A stretch of DNA of 64,000 nucleotides from Rostratula benghalensis (Eukaryota > Chordata > Aves > Charadriiformes > Rostratulidae). Positions 1-11,420 of the stretch are shown in pieces; the first letter of the stretch is position 1, and each line of letters begins with the position of its first letter. A program made the position numbers and the translations under genes. Location of the stretch: contig VXAI01000004.1 in assembly GCA_013399305.1 (NCBI GenBank), positions 62,001-126,000 of the forward strand, written 5' to 3'. The notes under the pieces are model-generated. The model was given only the letters and a program-made list of their open reading frames with translations, ran no database searches and had not been told where the DNA came from.

Positions 1-723
1 TGCCTTTACCTCCAGGATGGTTGGAGGGTATCCGAAACAACATTTGTAAGGAGTAATACTGTCCTTCATCAACAAGAAAAATGGATAAAGGTGTCCTTTG
101 CCATTGTTCTACAATTCCATATTATGCTAGTTCTCCTGTTCAGCTATGACTTTGCTGTCTCATCATCCTTACTTGAGTCTGATATTGCTTTTCTCCATTG
201 CACAGTGCTTCAACTCTATGCTCACAGTATTTGGAACAGGGTTAGGCTGGTCCTTCTACAGTATTATGAGCTATGATTGCAATGGAGATATATTGGTAAT
301 ATAGCTATACACAAATTTTATTATCTTCACAAACAGAGGCTTCTATGTAGAGCTTTAAAAATAAAACCATGATTGATTACTTGGAAACTTTTATACAATA
401 TTCACTGATTTTCCAGTCAGCTCTCCAGGACTTAAAAATAAAACACACCCTGTTCATTGTATCTTCTAGTCTGTGGCCAGAGGAAGAGAAGGCAGTGCCT
501 TTAAAGACAGTCCTCAGTGGTCTGACGAGGCAAATCATTCTCTGTAAGACTACATTTTCATTAATTAAAAAAATTACTCAGAGTGAAAACAATTATACAA
601 AATAGGGAATTACTTTATCATTCTCACCCGCTCACTCTCTTATATGAGTAGAGGTGCCTAAACAGTGGGATTTTTGTTCCATAAATATAGGTACATGAAA
701 ATTGGATGTTCACCTCTACTGAT
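1..723. other. unique AT-rich sequence, no gene seen
   Basis: I see no repeat tail, splice-flanked open frame or RNA gene here. Short ORFs exist but have no recognisable protein features. A weak donor-like reading on the minus strand near the left edge has no credible acceptor within the window. Confidence 0.6.
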
Positions 724-1113
724 CACAAAATCATAGCATCATAGAATGGTTTGGGTTGGAAGGGTCCTTTAAAGACCATCTAGTCCAGCCCTCCTGTAAT
801 GAGCAGGGCATTTTCAACTTGAATGTTTCCAGGAATAAGACACCTATCAACTCTCTGGGAAACCTGAGCCAGTGTTTCACCACCCTCACTGTAAAAAAAA
901 TTTTTCCTTATATCTAGCCTAAATCTACCTTTTTTTTTTTTTTTGTTCAAACCCATTAGCCCTTGTTGTATTGCAACAGGCCCTTTGAAAAATTTGTCCC
1001 CATCTTTCTTTAAGTACTGAAAGCCCACAATAAGGTCCTCCCAGAGCATTCTCTTCTCCAGCCTGACCAGCCCCAACTTCTGCAGAATTTGGTCCATTTC
1101 TGCAGAAATTTTC
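724..1113 (-). mobile_element. CR1 LINE, 3' end, reversed
   Basis: The block begins with the reverse complement of the CR1 tail (AATCATAGCATCATAGAATGG). It continues through the usual 3' region, reading on the plus strand as the antisense of the C-terminal ORF2 and 3' UTR: CAGTGTTTCACCACCCTCAC, then TTCCTTATATCTAGCCTAAA, then the CTTGT/GCAACAGGCC and CAATAAGGTCCTCCCAGAGC segments. It is 5'-truncated near 1113, as most CR1 copies are. A 15-base T run (about 930-944) interrupts it where an intact copy has a short mixed sequence, so this copy is old and non-coding. Minus-strand ORFs of 99-111 codons across this block are decayed CR1 reading frame, not host genes. Confidence 0.93.
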
Positions 1114-3244
1114 ATGTCCTCTACTCCTACCAGTTTTCACCTTAAATAAATCAATAAATAAGTATGCTTGCCCACATTTTCCCTTTTTTGAAAGAACATT
1201 TCCAATCGATGTGATGGATTTCATTGCCAGTTCTACTAACCCATTTTTCAGGTGTTAAAATTAGTGCTTACAGTTTACTAATAATACAATAATAAGTGAC
1301 ACTTTTATTTAAATGTGACCGTTACATTTTTTTCAACAGGATTTTTTTAAAATGTTGTTATCTGACTTCTAGTTCTACCTCCAGGTACCATTTTATGAAA
1401 TAACAATCCTGACAATCATCTATATATCTTTAGCAATTTAACAATAAACAGACCAAGACAAAATATACAATATGTATCAGCAAAATAATTTCTGAAATTT
1501 CTAGTTTTTCAGGGCTTACAACTAAGTTCTATTGGAAATTGTTAAAGAAATAAAAAATATTATTCACAAGTTTGGATTATCTTCAAATACCTAAAAGAGA
1601 CACATTTTGTTTTCTACTATATCTCGTTGAGAGAAAATAATTTAAAAACTGCTGTCTTTCCCCCTTTTTACCAGCTAGAATGTTATAAATGCAAAAAAAG
1701 AACTTCCAGATTTATTATAGTTAATCCTAAGTTCTGAATCCATTTAACTTCCTTCATTTAAATTCTTCTGAGGACTTAAAACTAAGTTTAAGATAGGGTT
1801 CCAGAGAGAGCAAGAATTGAGACTATGTAATATTTCATATATTGCTTTGAACCTTTCTCTCTCCCAGCATAACTGTTAGCAGTGGTGAAGAGAATGTGTA
1901 ACCTACAGTCAACTCTCACATGCAAATTTCCTGTGAATAAATTGGAATTATGCAGAAATTGTCTGCAAAATCCCATGAGATTCAGTAGAATTACTCCAAT
2001 GATGATAGCATCCCTTGAGAAAGTATCACTGTCAAGACTACTTAAATAGTGATCCTAATTTTAAAGGTAGATGAAAGATATTCAGGCTCATGAGGATTCT
2101 GTTTCAGATACATTTATTCAGTTTACAGGAATAAAAGCCAGTTAAAAGTTATGAGTAGGAAAACAGGTTTGAATTCATCCAGTCTACTTATAGACTTATT
2201 TTTGCATTTCTTCTAGAAGTGCAGAAATCCTTAACTAAAGTAACAGTCAAGCACATGGCTAAAATATGGGGGACACTCTGTGGGAAACTGGCAAAATTTC
2301 TTGTTTTGCAAAGCACTACATTTTCAATGAAAAAAACCCCTGGATTTAAACATATTCTCAGAGTTAAGCACTTGCTTGAATGCTGCTCTGGACCGAAGCT
2401 AAATTGAGGGCTATAAAAAAATTAAAAAAGGAATGTCAGCATGATTTGAAATCCACGTAGCATGCACTCTGGAAGATTTTGTGAAGGTTCAATTTAATAC
2501 CTATGTATTTCTGACACCAGTATAGTAACAGCACAAAATAAACATGTGAAAGCTAGGGAAATTAAAGTCTAAGACATAGATCCAGCATCTGAACAATAGC
2601 TTACTTCATACCCCAGAAAGCCAAATCTGACTTATCTGGGCTAGAAAAATCAGAATAGACTGAGGAAAAAGTTCAATAGGAGATTTCACAAAAAGCATTA
2701 GAAAGAGAGTCCATATACCAGTGACATTATAATTAATGAAATGGACTATTTCTCTCTGTTTCATAGAGCAAGTAATTTAATGAAGAAGACTGTTTGTTGT
2801 TAATTGATGGCTGATCTAAAGATCTGTGTGATTTTATGTAAGCGCATGTAATTCTGGTTATGTAACAAAATTGATCATTTTTAATATTCTTTTGTCACCT
2901 AGGACAACTGTTGTAATTTGAAATGGCCAATCTGAATCTGAAAATGGCCAATCTCCAATCTGAAAAGTTTGCAGCCGGTGGAAGTAGAATACATCTTCAG
3001 CCACTGTCTGATACCAGCTTAAAATAATATTTTCTCTCAAACCAATATGCTGCCATGATGTTGCCTCACAGGAGACCAGAAACCGTAGGCAGCAAGCAAA
3101 CTGAACACAATGGCTGAACCTGTGAAGCTCATGCTTATGTTTTATTATTAATATTTTAGTGGTCAGTTGCTGAAGGAGCCATAACTAAAGTTCTGTAATG
3201 TCTTTCACCTTCATCCCCATTGTAGGTACTTGCTCATTCATAAC
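1114..3244. other. unique AT-rich sequence, no gene seen
   Basis: No recognisable exon or mobile element. The only structure noticed is a short near-tandem duplication around 2918-2960, where AAATGGCCAATCT occurs twice about 20 bp apart. Minus-strand ORFs at 1788-1976 and 2858-3040 look like chance ORFs. Confidence 0.55.
2918..2962. repeat. short tandem duplication (about 20-bp unit)
   Basis: AAATGGCCAATCTGAATCTG is followed directly by a second copy beginning AAATGGCCAATCTCC, and the element AATCTGAAAA recurs again at the right end. This looks like a simple replication-slippage duplication. Confidence 0.6.
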
Positions 3245-3363
3245 TCGCCTGGACATGTTCCTGTGTGACCTGATCTGGGTGTTCCTGCTCCAGCAGGGGG
3301 ATTGGACTAGATGATCTTTCAAGGTCCCTTACAATTCCTGATAGCCTGTGATTCTGTGATTTT
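3245..3363 (+). mobile_element. CR1 LINE 3' tail, forward
   Basis: The segment reads in CR1 sense: a CTGGACATGTTCCTGTGTGA region, then CTGCTCCAGCAGGGGGATTG, then GACTAGATGATCTTTCAAGG, ending in the TGTGATTCTGTGATT tail. Only about 120 bp of the 3' UTR is kept, so it is a strongly 5'-truncated insertion with no coding capacity. Confidence 0.92.
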
Positions 3364-4438
3364 CTAATGTCTCATCTCATGTCATGGCAGAATTTCACAA
3401 ATTCTGTTTCTTCTGAAAGTTTTGAGCACACACTTAAAACTACAACAGATGCTAACAGCAATTGAAGTTGTGTGGGGGGGTTTCTTTTGGAAAGACTACA
3501 AATAAAAATACTTCTTCAAAAGTTGAGTTCAGCTTCACAATCTGACCCTGAAGCCAGAATATGCAAAGCCCTGTAGGATCTTTAAATGCTTCCTAAGAAA
3601 GCAACATCGTCACTTATTTGTGGATATCATAAAGTTAGTTCAAGTAACTCAAGTAATTATTATTCTGCTTTGCACTAGGAGTTAGAAACACTCCAGTACA
3701 GATAGCTATTCTTTACAAACCCACCCCCCCACCCCAACATATTATCTTACTTTCAAGATGATGGTAGATATGATAGTAGGACCAAAAATGTAAAAGGAAT
3801 AAGGTCAGCAGGTTGTCAAAAGGGATATATCACCAAGCAATAGAAGTGTCATGGTATTTTTCCTCTTTCCAGGAGGATAAGAAGACATTTTGGGAGTGCC
3901 TCTATTCTTTTTGGCAAATTCAGATCTAGCATTTCTGGTTGTACTTCTGCCACATCATTGCCTGTTGCAACTTTATCACACTCCCACATGAGTTAGGAAA
4001 AAACTGCTGATTTGGGCAGAGGAGACACTATTTTTGATGCAGATCAAAACAATTTCATCTAAAAGTGCTAGCTGTGCAACCAAGTGCTTGCACATTTTGG
4101 ACTGCTATGAGACAGACCCTGTGGAGTGGCAGGACAGTGGCCACTGCTTGAGGCAGAGACTCAGAGCCCAACACCTGACACCTCAGTGCATGGGCAGAAA
4201 GTACCCATGTCCATGTTCTCTTCACAGAGATACAGCTCAAAATGCTCCACAACACAGCCACATCAAGAATGAAAAACCACACTCCGGCAGCACCGGTTTA
4301 CCACTGCACAACAGACACAGGTCAGTGTGAACTGTATGGATAAACGAGTTACAGCTGAGACTGAGCCCTTAGATTCCATCTTGACATGGGACCCAAGGCA
4401 CAGACACTAAATTTGTTTCTCTCACCTCAGTGACTTAC

Positions 4439-4494
4439 CTTGGTATGCAAAATTTGCCTTTACAATTATTCCGAGTAGCGATGCTTTCACCCAA
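4439..4494 (-). other. exon-like segment (hypothetical)
   Basis: On the minus strand a tract ending TTTTCCCAG is followed by 56 nt and then a near-consensus donor CAAG|GTAAGT. Read from its first base it is open for 18 codons (LGESIATRNNCKGKFCIP) with two bases left over, and another frame is also open. I recognise no protein. Such pairs occur by chance, so this is only a candidate exon of an unknown transcript or lncRNA. Confidence 0.15.
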
Positions 4495-5229
4495 CTGGGA
4501 AAAGCCCATTTTATTCCAGGAAAATATTGTTAACCATAATACAAAGCAGCAAGCATAAGGGACCACATTCCCCTTTGATTTCAGTAGATAGCAACCCCTA
4601 GTTAAGAGGGAGATAAAGCAGCTTTGGCTACAATATAGTTATGATAATAATAGAAGACATTTCCATACTGATATCAGTTTATATAGATTGCAATACCGCC
4701 TAAAGCAAATTTCTTCCTGTAGCTTCAAATGCACTAAAACAGCAAAACATATTTTTAGAAGTCCATGAATATGAAGAGACCCACTCAAGAGAAATATAAG
4801 AAAGACTAACAGTTTACAAATATTTTAAACAACATAAGAAATATCATCCTCATTATGTACTTTCCAAAATATTTACCGAGTTTTCTCTTGCCACAAACCT
4901 GGTTAATCTTTTCTCAACATTGCCTGTATTCATAAAGACTTTAAGGACATATCACTTCCTGCAAATAAATTATCTCCATGTGCGAGTTAGAGAAATTATT
5001 AGCATGAAAAAAATACCATGCTGTTCACTTGATTATAGGGAAATCTGAGTGAATTCATTTGAAAAGTCTCCTTGTGAGATACAGCAGGGGCTCTCAGCAG
5101 CAAGAATCTGTTGAAAAGCAGCAGAATGAGATTTTTTGTGTTCCCTTGAATATATGTCATAACTCCAAAATAGGACAAGTTTCTTTAGCTTTTTTAGTAA
5201 GCCGTTAAGAATATATTATAGGATTTGTA

Positions 5230-5276
5230 AAATAATAATAATAAATGTGTATGAAATGGGGGAGGAGGGGGGGGGG
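5230..5276. repeat. (AAT)n followed by G-rich tract
   Basis: A short AAT repeat (about 5230-5244) is followed after 13 bases by a purine tract GGGGGAGGAGG plus a run of ten G in total at 5258-5276. The G tract could form a two-tier quadruplex. Confidence 0.75.
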
Positions 5277-6377
5277 AAAGAACACAGAGTCCTTCCTTTT
5301 CTCTTGCATATTTTGATTAACCTAAACCCCAGTTGTAGTTTCTAAGCTTATACTTAAAAAGAGAAATCAAGATGTGCTGAAAAAGCTGCATGAGATCAAG
5401 CTGAATTATACTCTACCAGTGCAGATTTATTCCTCCCCAGATTTAGCACCACTGAACACTCTCCATGAGCAGCTCTACCATATTTGATTAAAAATGTCCC
5501 AGGCGCAGATTCAGGAGATTCATTGTATTCCAGGTATGGCTTAGCCCATTCTAATGTTCTTGCTGAGCCCAAGAGACGGTGTTTCTGGTACACATCTAGC
5601 TCTTTATGAACTTGGGAGCCGGACTTGGATAGATGGTAAGAAGCAGTGTCTGCCACAAATGTTTCATTTCTTTATAATTTCTCATTCTGTAGGAGCACTT
5701 GTAAGAGAAACATAAAGTCCTCACAGCTTTCTTTCTGGCTATTTTATTTTATGTTATTGATTTCATGCTGATTCCCCTTCATGGTCTTTCTTTGTTGCAA
5801 GGAGTTGCCAGTATGTAGATCTACCCATAGATCATCTTTCCAGCTCTTCTATTCTGTGTAGCATTTTCTTCCACCCCTGCTCCTTCAATCAAGCCCATTC
5901 AAATTGAACGGGTGAAGTGGGTGTCAGTGGGACAGAAAATCAAGAGGTTTTAAATACTCTGTGGCTACAAGAAGCTTTGCTGTACTGGCAACGGATTGTT
6001 TTACTGTTGCAAAAAGCAGAGATGCTGTTTAGAAGGAGCTTGGGCTTCAAAGAAAGTCCTGAGTAAATTTTTATGAAGTCCATGTTTTTCTGTGTTTTGG
6101 GGTCAGTACCTATGTAAGAGTACTTTAGATACTGGCAGTCTTTTCTGACTGTTCTGCTGGGGTGATCCTTAGTAGTTGTGACGTAAACTGTTTTAAAGTG
6201 CACATATTCATGATTTCTTTCCCTGATTGCCACTTCTCAGGTGTTTCTGAGACAAGGCAAGCTGAGCAGAGCCAAGACCAACCTTAACTCAGCATACTAA
6301 GAACTGCAGTTTCTCTTCCTCACCATCTGCTACTGCAATCCAAGGATAGAATTATAAAGTTGAAGAATTTTCCTCAG

Positions 6378-6412
6378 AAAAACAAACAAACAAATAAACA
6401 AACAAACAAAAA
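6378..6412. repeat. (AAAC)n microsatellite
   Basis: About eight AAAC units with one AAAT interruption. On the minus strand this reads as TTTG repeats and inflates the adjacent minus-strand ORF with alternating V/F/L/Y codons. Confidence 0.9.
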
Positions 6413-6534
6413 CCCTTTATGTGTTGCCTAACAAAAGCAACAGCTTCGATGGACTTCTCATGCTCTGCCTGAGGAAAACCGTACTGGCCTCCTGGCAGCA
6501 AGTGTACCACGATATTAAAAGATACTCCACTTAC

Positions 6535-6638
6535 CCAGTGCCCCTCCTCCTTTAAATTTTCTTTGGATTCATCCACCAAGCCTGGTCCCCGGATGGCAGC
6601 CCTAGCACATGTCATCTGGGCCAAGGAGAATGGCCAGG
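6535..6638 (-). other. exon-like segment (hypothetical, best minus-strand candidate)
   Basis: On the minus strand the acceptor TGTATTTTTCAG is followed by 104 nt and a strong donor CACTGG|GTAAGT. Only one of the three frames is open. It starts after two bases and gives 34 codons beginning WPFSLAQMTCARAAIRG and ending ENLKEEGHW. The segment has one cysteine and an acidic C-terminal half, with no membrane segment. I cannot place it in a protein family. The open frame also runs past the donor for another 50 codons into the AAAC microsatellite, which weakens the coding case. Confidence 0.22.
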
Positions 6639-9600
6639 CTGAAAAATACAGGAGAAATTAATTATTAAAGACTCTCTAAATATTGTTCTTCTTAGTGAAC
6701 ACTTGTAAAAAAACATGGGCAAATTTTGCAGTCACAGTTGGGAGAAGGTAAGGAGAGACTTGCATTTAGAACTGAGAACACAACAGTTTTCTTGACCTTG
6801 TTGCGGAACAGGAGCCAGAGAGCAAGAATAGTCCCACTAAACTACTTGTGGCATAAAAACACCACTATGCTTTAGTATTTCCCTATTTCATTTTCTTCCC
6901 AGCAGGAACTGAAGAATAGTGTGGCAAGGTACAATAGAGGATATTCTATTTCTCTTTTTATTACAACTACTACATAGTAATTGGATGGTAAGACAGAAAA
7001 GGAGATAGATGTGGCTATGAAGGACACAGCTATAACAAAACTGCTTCAGCATCCTTTTAATATAAAACAATAACAAACACCCCTTATTTATGATGTCTAC
7101 AATGAATTATCTATTGGTACTACTATGACAAAACCAAACTTTTTTTTTTTTTACTTCAGCTTCAGTTACTTGCATAATACATCTTTATTTGCTAAGATTG
7201 TCAAGTATTTCATAGGGACTAACAGTGATTAATAAATGTATCCAGACTAAAACAGATTTAATGCATTGAGCTAAATAATTCAGTGTACTTAATTTCCTGA
7301 ATACTTACATGAATTTAAAAGAATCTCAAAAGCAAAGGATGTAAAAAAATAAAAAGTAAATTAATCAAAATGTTACAGAGAGTGGATGCTGTCAGAATGC
7401 TAAATTAACCGGGGATAACATCCTCATATACAACTATGATTATGTGAATATACAGTGTGCTACATGTTGTGATCTGGAATCTTAATGCTTTCTTGCCCCC
7501 GGATGAGCAGCAGGCTTTATACAATCGAGTGAAAGAGGTGTAGTAGAATACGACAGTAAATATGAACTTTGAGGAGCTTTTATTTTTAAATGAAGCAAAG
7601 CTTTGCTGTAAGGCATCCTAAATCCATTATTTCCAGTGTATTCAAAATTACTGGTTGCTTGTTGCAGCTGTACACTTAGAATATGTCAGGAGGTATGTTT
7701 GTGTGATTTGTAGAGATGGCCCAGGTAGTTCAGGATAAATGTAGCTGCTTGCCAGCAGACAGCTTGTACATTATAACTACAGAAGTCTGAGGAAGAGCTG
7801 AAGACAATGTTCTTTATTTTCCTCTTCTCACGGCAACCTTTAGCCTGGTGCCCTTTTTTGGTGTAGTCAAAATCTCCTTTTCTTCAATCCAGTTTCATCT
7901 GTGCTGTTAGTGAGACCCTCTCCAGGACCAGCTCCAGGTCTGATGAACATTTTCAATAAGAACAGCCTTGTTTGCCATTGGCAAAACAATTTCTTGAGTC
8001 AGACTCTCCTCAAAGCACTCACTGATGAGGATAACCCTTGGTTGTCCCCAAGGGATTCAGCCATTCAGTGGCTGAATGGTGCCATCTTATTCTGAAAGAA
8101 CAAATGACACTATTTGAACTAATGAAAGAATTGATAAGCTTTCTTCCTCTTAAAATATTTTAAATATAAATATATATACATAGGCAATTACCATAATAAT
8201 GTATCAGATGCTTTCATTTATTTTCTCTGAAATAAAATTTACTTCAGCAAGGAGTTTCAGAGGAAACAGACAAAAAGCTGTGGGAAGAAGTGGAAATATG
8301 TTGAAATTTAGGTACAAACTTGTAACCTGGATTTTACTGATCTGATCAGAGCTTGCTAGTACTTGAATAAATATAAACCTTGAGTCCTACCATTTAAAAA
8401 AACCCCTTAAATTAAACATAGAAACCCCTTTGGAGTTTATAGAATTTAAAATGCTGACCCTGTATTGCAACAGGTCTTGCAGTATTGATTTTCAAGGAAA
8501 TGGGATTGGCCATTGTCATCTTTAATTGTTAGCTTTGCTTAACAAAGCATAGATGAAAAATGTGAGGATAAATGAAAATTTTTTTAGGCTTTGCTTTAAA
8601 AATGTGGAAATAAATGCACAAGTAGAGATGACAGACTGAATTCCTGCAAGTAAAAGAGGAGATGAGCATTAATGCATGGAGGTACTCCTCAGTTAAACTA
8701 TTTTCTCCTCTTGTGATGGCATCAAATATGTTTTGGTTTAGTTATATTTTAGATCTTTACAACACATGTTGACTACAGCATCCAGAACTTCACACAGCTG
8801 CACAGGTTCAGGACTGTAAAGCCAGAGAGTACTGCTGCCGTACAATTGGACTCCCCTGCCTTTGCTTTACAGACTAGAGAGACCTATCATATTTCTTTCC
8901 TGTTGTAAATGGGCATTACCATTCCCAGCTGATTATCCAGTCTGGCTCCCAGCTCTCTTCTCAGCTCTCAGCCTCCTCTTCCTCCCTGCCAGGCTGGCCC
9001 TGAGCAGGGCATGCAGGTGTGACACTGTCTGGGTACTGGGGGAGAAAAGTGCATGGGCAGTTTCAGACAGATTACAGAAATGTAATTGAAATCCATTGGC
9101 TGGAAATGTTTTCTCAAGTTTGGGAGAATCAACCCCAAAGTTAATGTGAAGGTGTAATCTAGTAACTGTGGAGATATTTTGGCTACATTCGTTCCACCTG
9201 TCAATCATTATGTCATCTGGATAAAAACAAGCTAATAATACAAGCTCCAAAGAAGGAAAACATATTCAACAATCTGCACTAGCTTCAGAGACCAGTGTTA
9301 TACCGTATTTCCACTTAATGTATGATTTTAAATTCATATTCATAAACTTCTTTAACTGCTGAAGTTTCTAATTCAGTAGGATGAATTTCAGGTATTTGAA
9401 TCCATGCATGTGATTATTTTGTCCTCCCAGGCAGATTGTTGCTTTAGGCAACGACTGACTTTCCCAGTGCCTGCAGCATAAGCTGCCCATAGCTACTAGT
9501 AGCTGGCTGTGCTGCAGAGCTTCTGTGTTTCTATTAAACTGCAGTGTCACGGCAGTCAAGAATCTATCTCAAATAGCTACTTGCATGAGCTTGTACTTGT

Positions 9601-10805
9601 AGATGAACTTTGGAGGTTAATTATTAGAATTGCTAGAGAGGTACTAGTGCTATACAGTGAAAAGAAATGATAAGCCGATGCGAGCGTGAATGAAGAAACC
9701 TGACCTGACTGTCCCCTCAACAGAATGGCTTAGGGTCCTGTCTCTGCATTTCCCTCTCAAGACTGTTGTTGACTGATAAGGCCTGGGTATTTGCCCCAGT
9801 CCAGAGTAGTAACACGCTGAGAAATTAACTGAACATGTAGTTCAATTCCTGTGTCTTCTACAAGTCATACAACTCTTGTGCAAAATGATTAAATAATCAG
9901 TTTCTTGTATTCCTTATACCATTATACCCTGAGGTAATATAGCAGGAGAGGTAGCATTTTTGGACGTCAGTGTAATTGTAATGAAGGTTTAAGTTGTATC
10001 TTTGGGAAGTCTAGAAGATTCCTGATTTGGAAATAAGAACATTATGGAGAGATTTGCTTCTCCTGTTGTAGAAATGAATTATAAAGAGGCCCTGGCCAAA
10101 CTGTAACACTTTAAAGAAGGTAATACAAGAGAAGAGGGAAGGCTAAAGAAAAATGCTTTATTAGTAGTGCTTTCTTTCCAGATCCCAGAACAGTCTTTCT
10201 AGAGAAATAAGAACACTCTATGAGCTGAACAGTGACAGTCAGAATTACAGGGCGACAGAGAGGCAGCTGGCATGTGGTACACACTTCGTGTTGTCTAAGC
10301 CCTTTCCCAAGTAACACCCATCAGGAAGCAGAGAAACAACAGTTTGCTGCAGCACCCCAAGCTCCACAAACAGGCACCACACTGCACCTGACGGTGTAGA
10401 AGCCAAGTGGCCACTAGCCAGATGGCAGCCTTTGTCATCACAGGTTACCAGCTCCTCCATTCAGCCAACACAGCTGAATTTCTAGCTCTCCCAGTTCAAT
10501 TGCACCTACCAAAAGGCCAGGGATACTGTTACTGCATGAAGGAACTAAGGGAACTAAGGAAAAGCCTGCAGCAGGAAAGAGGCATGAATGTCGCAGCAAT
10601 CTTAGCATATTTTAGCAATCTGCAGTATATCAAGTGTTTTCTGTTTCTAAAAGAGATGAATGCACCCATTTAAATTACTCCCTTGAGAACTGCAGCACTT
10701 CTGCTCTGCAGAAGCTCTGATAAGTTCTCTACCCAAGTAAAATGCTGCTGTTGATGTTTTTCTGAAATGCATCAAAGAATAAATACACTGTCAACTCATT
10801 TTCAC
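6639..10805. other. unique sequence, no gene seen
   Basis: No exon, RNA gene or mobile element recognised. It contains a poly(T) run at 7139-7151 and the double hairpin at 8035-8079. Overlapping ORFs at 8862-9250 on both strands lie in a slightly GC-richer patch and show no protein features. Confidence 0.55.
8035..8079. repeat. two adjacent short hairpins
   Basis: The first inverted repeat is CCCTTGG (8035-8041) with CCAAGGG (8048-8054) around a 6-base loop. The second is TTCAGCCA (8056-8063) with TGGCTGAA (8069-8076) around TTCAG. An alternative, overlapping pairing is CCATTCA (8061-8067) with TGAATGG (8073-8079). The stems are perfect but short. Confidence 0.7.
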
Positions 10806-10847
10806 CAGGTCGTGGTGTGAAGCCAGACTTCTCCTCCCCGGGTTTAA
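10806..10847 (-). other. exon-like segment (hypothetical)
   Basis: On the minus strand a very good acceptor (TTTTGTTTTTCTGTAG) precedes 42 nt and a weaker donor CCTG|GTGAAA. The frame that starts after two bases is open for 13 codons (KPGEEKSGFTPRP), and so is the frame from the first base. Too short to identify, and chance occurrence is likely. Confidence 0.12.
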
Positions 10848-11384
10848 CTACAGAAAAACAAAAGAAAACAGAAAGCAGAGAGCAAAAATAGTGGACCCCT
10901 CTGAGGCATGACTTTCTGCATACACTGCTACTAGAATGAATCGTAAAACACCGACATAACTACTCACAAATGTTATACAATGAAAGGTAATGTTTGTTCC
11001 TTATGTAGTAATACATAATGAACACGTAACAGCAATAATCCCATTCTGCTGATTTAAAAATAAGCCCCAAATTTAAATTTTATAAAGCCAATTAATAAGT
11101 CACTGATAAGAGCACAGCTGGAAGCAAGATCAGTTGCCCTTTGCTGCCTGTTTGCTGCGGTTAAGACATTCATTCAAACAATTTAAATGTTTACAAAAGT
11201 GGCAGTTGCACAATCAACCTCTTAGGAAAACTTCTGAAAGCAATTTCCAATGTTTGGGGGTTTTTTAATTTTATTTTCCAAAGAACTGTTTTATTCCCGT
11301 ATTTTTCAGCCTTTAATCATTTCTAAACATCAGACAGTCTTTTCATGTCTGAAATTTGTCTCAATTACTGGTCCCATCTGAAAC

Positions 11385-11420
11385 CTCACCCTCTATAGAG
11401 GGTCATATCTCACCCTCTAT
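11385..11420. repeat. 14-bp palindrome with flanking direct repeat
   Basis: CCCTCTATAGAGGG at 11389-11402 is a perfect palindrome. The 12-mer CTCACCCTCTAT that overlaps its left arm (11385-11396) occurs again at 11409-11420, 24 bp further on. Confidence 0.8.

Larger units (their letters stand above)
3364..6534. other. unique sequence, no firm gene
   Basis: Apart from simple repeats and one exon-like segment listed separately, nothing is recognised. About 4080-4330 is richer in G+C than its surroundings and carries opposing ORFs of 75-98 codons, with no protein features I recognise. An 86-codon minus-strand ORF (5396-5656) has a protein-like composition but no motif, no signal peptide and no clear splice context. 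Confidence 0.5.

Noticed and set aside
925..1224. Minus-strand ORFs of 99-111 codons
   Set aside because: They lie mostly in the decayed CR1 3' end at 724-1113 and carry no intact domain.
4034..4330. 98-codon plus-strand ORF with many cysteines and histidines
   Set aside because: The Cys/His spacing does not fit a zinc finger, and an ORF of similar length runs on the opposite strand.
6352..6624. 90-codon minus-strand ORF as a complete gene
   Set aside because: Its 3' end is made of the AAAC microsatellite. Only the splice-flanked part at 6535-6638 is kept as a weak exon candidate.
4439..6638. Similarity of the ENLKEEGHW part to the aspartyl beta-hydroxylase family
   Set aside because: A few shared residues (E-N-L-x-E-x-G-x-W) are too few. 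The next candidate segment does not continue the family's pattern.
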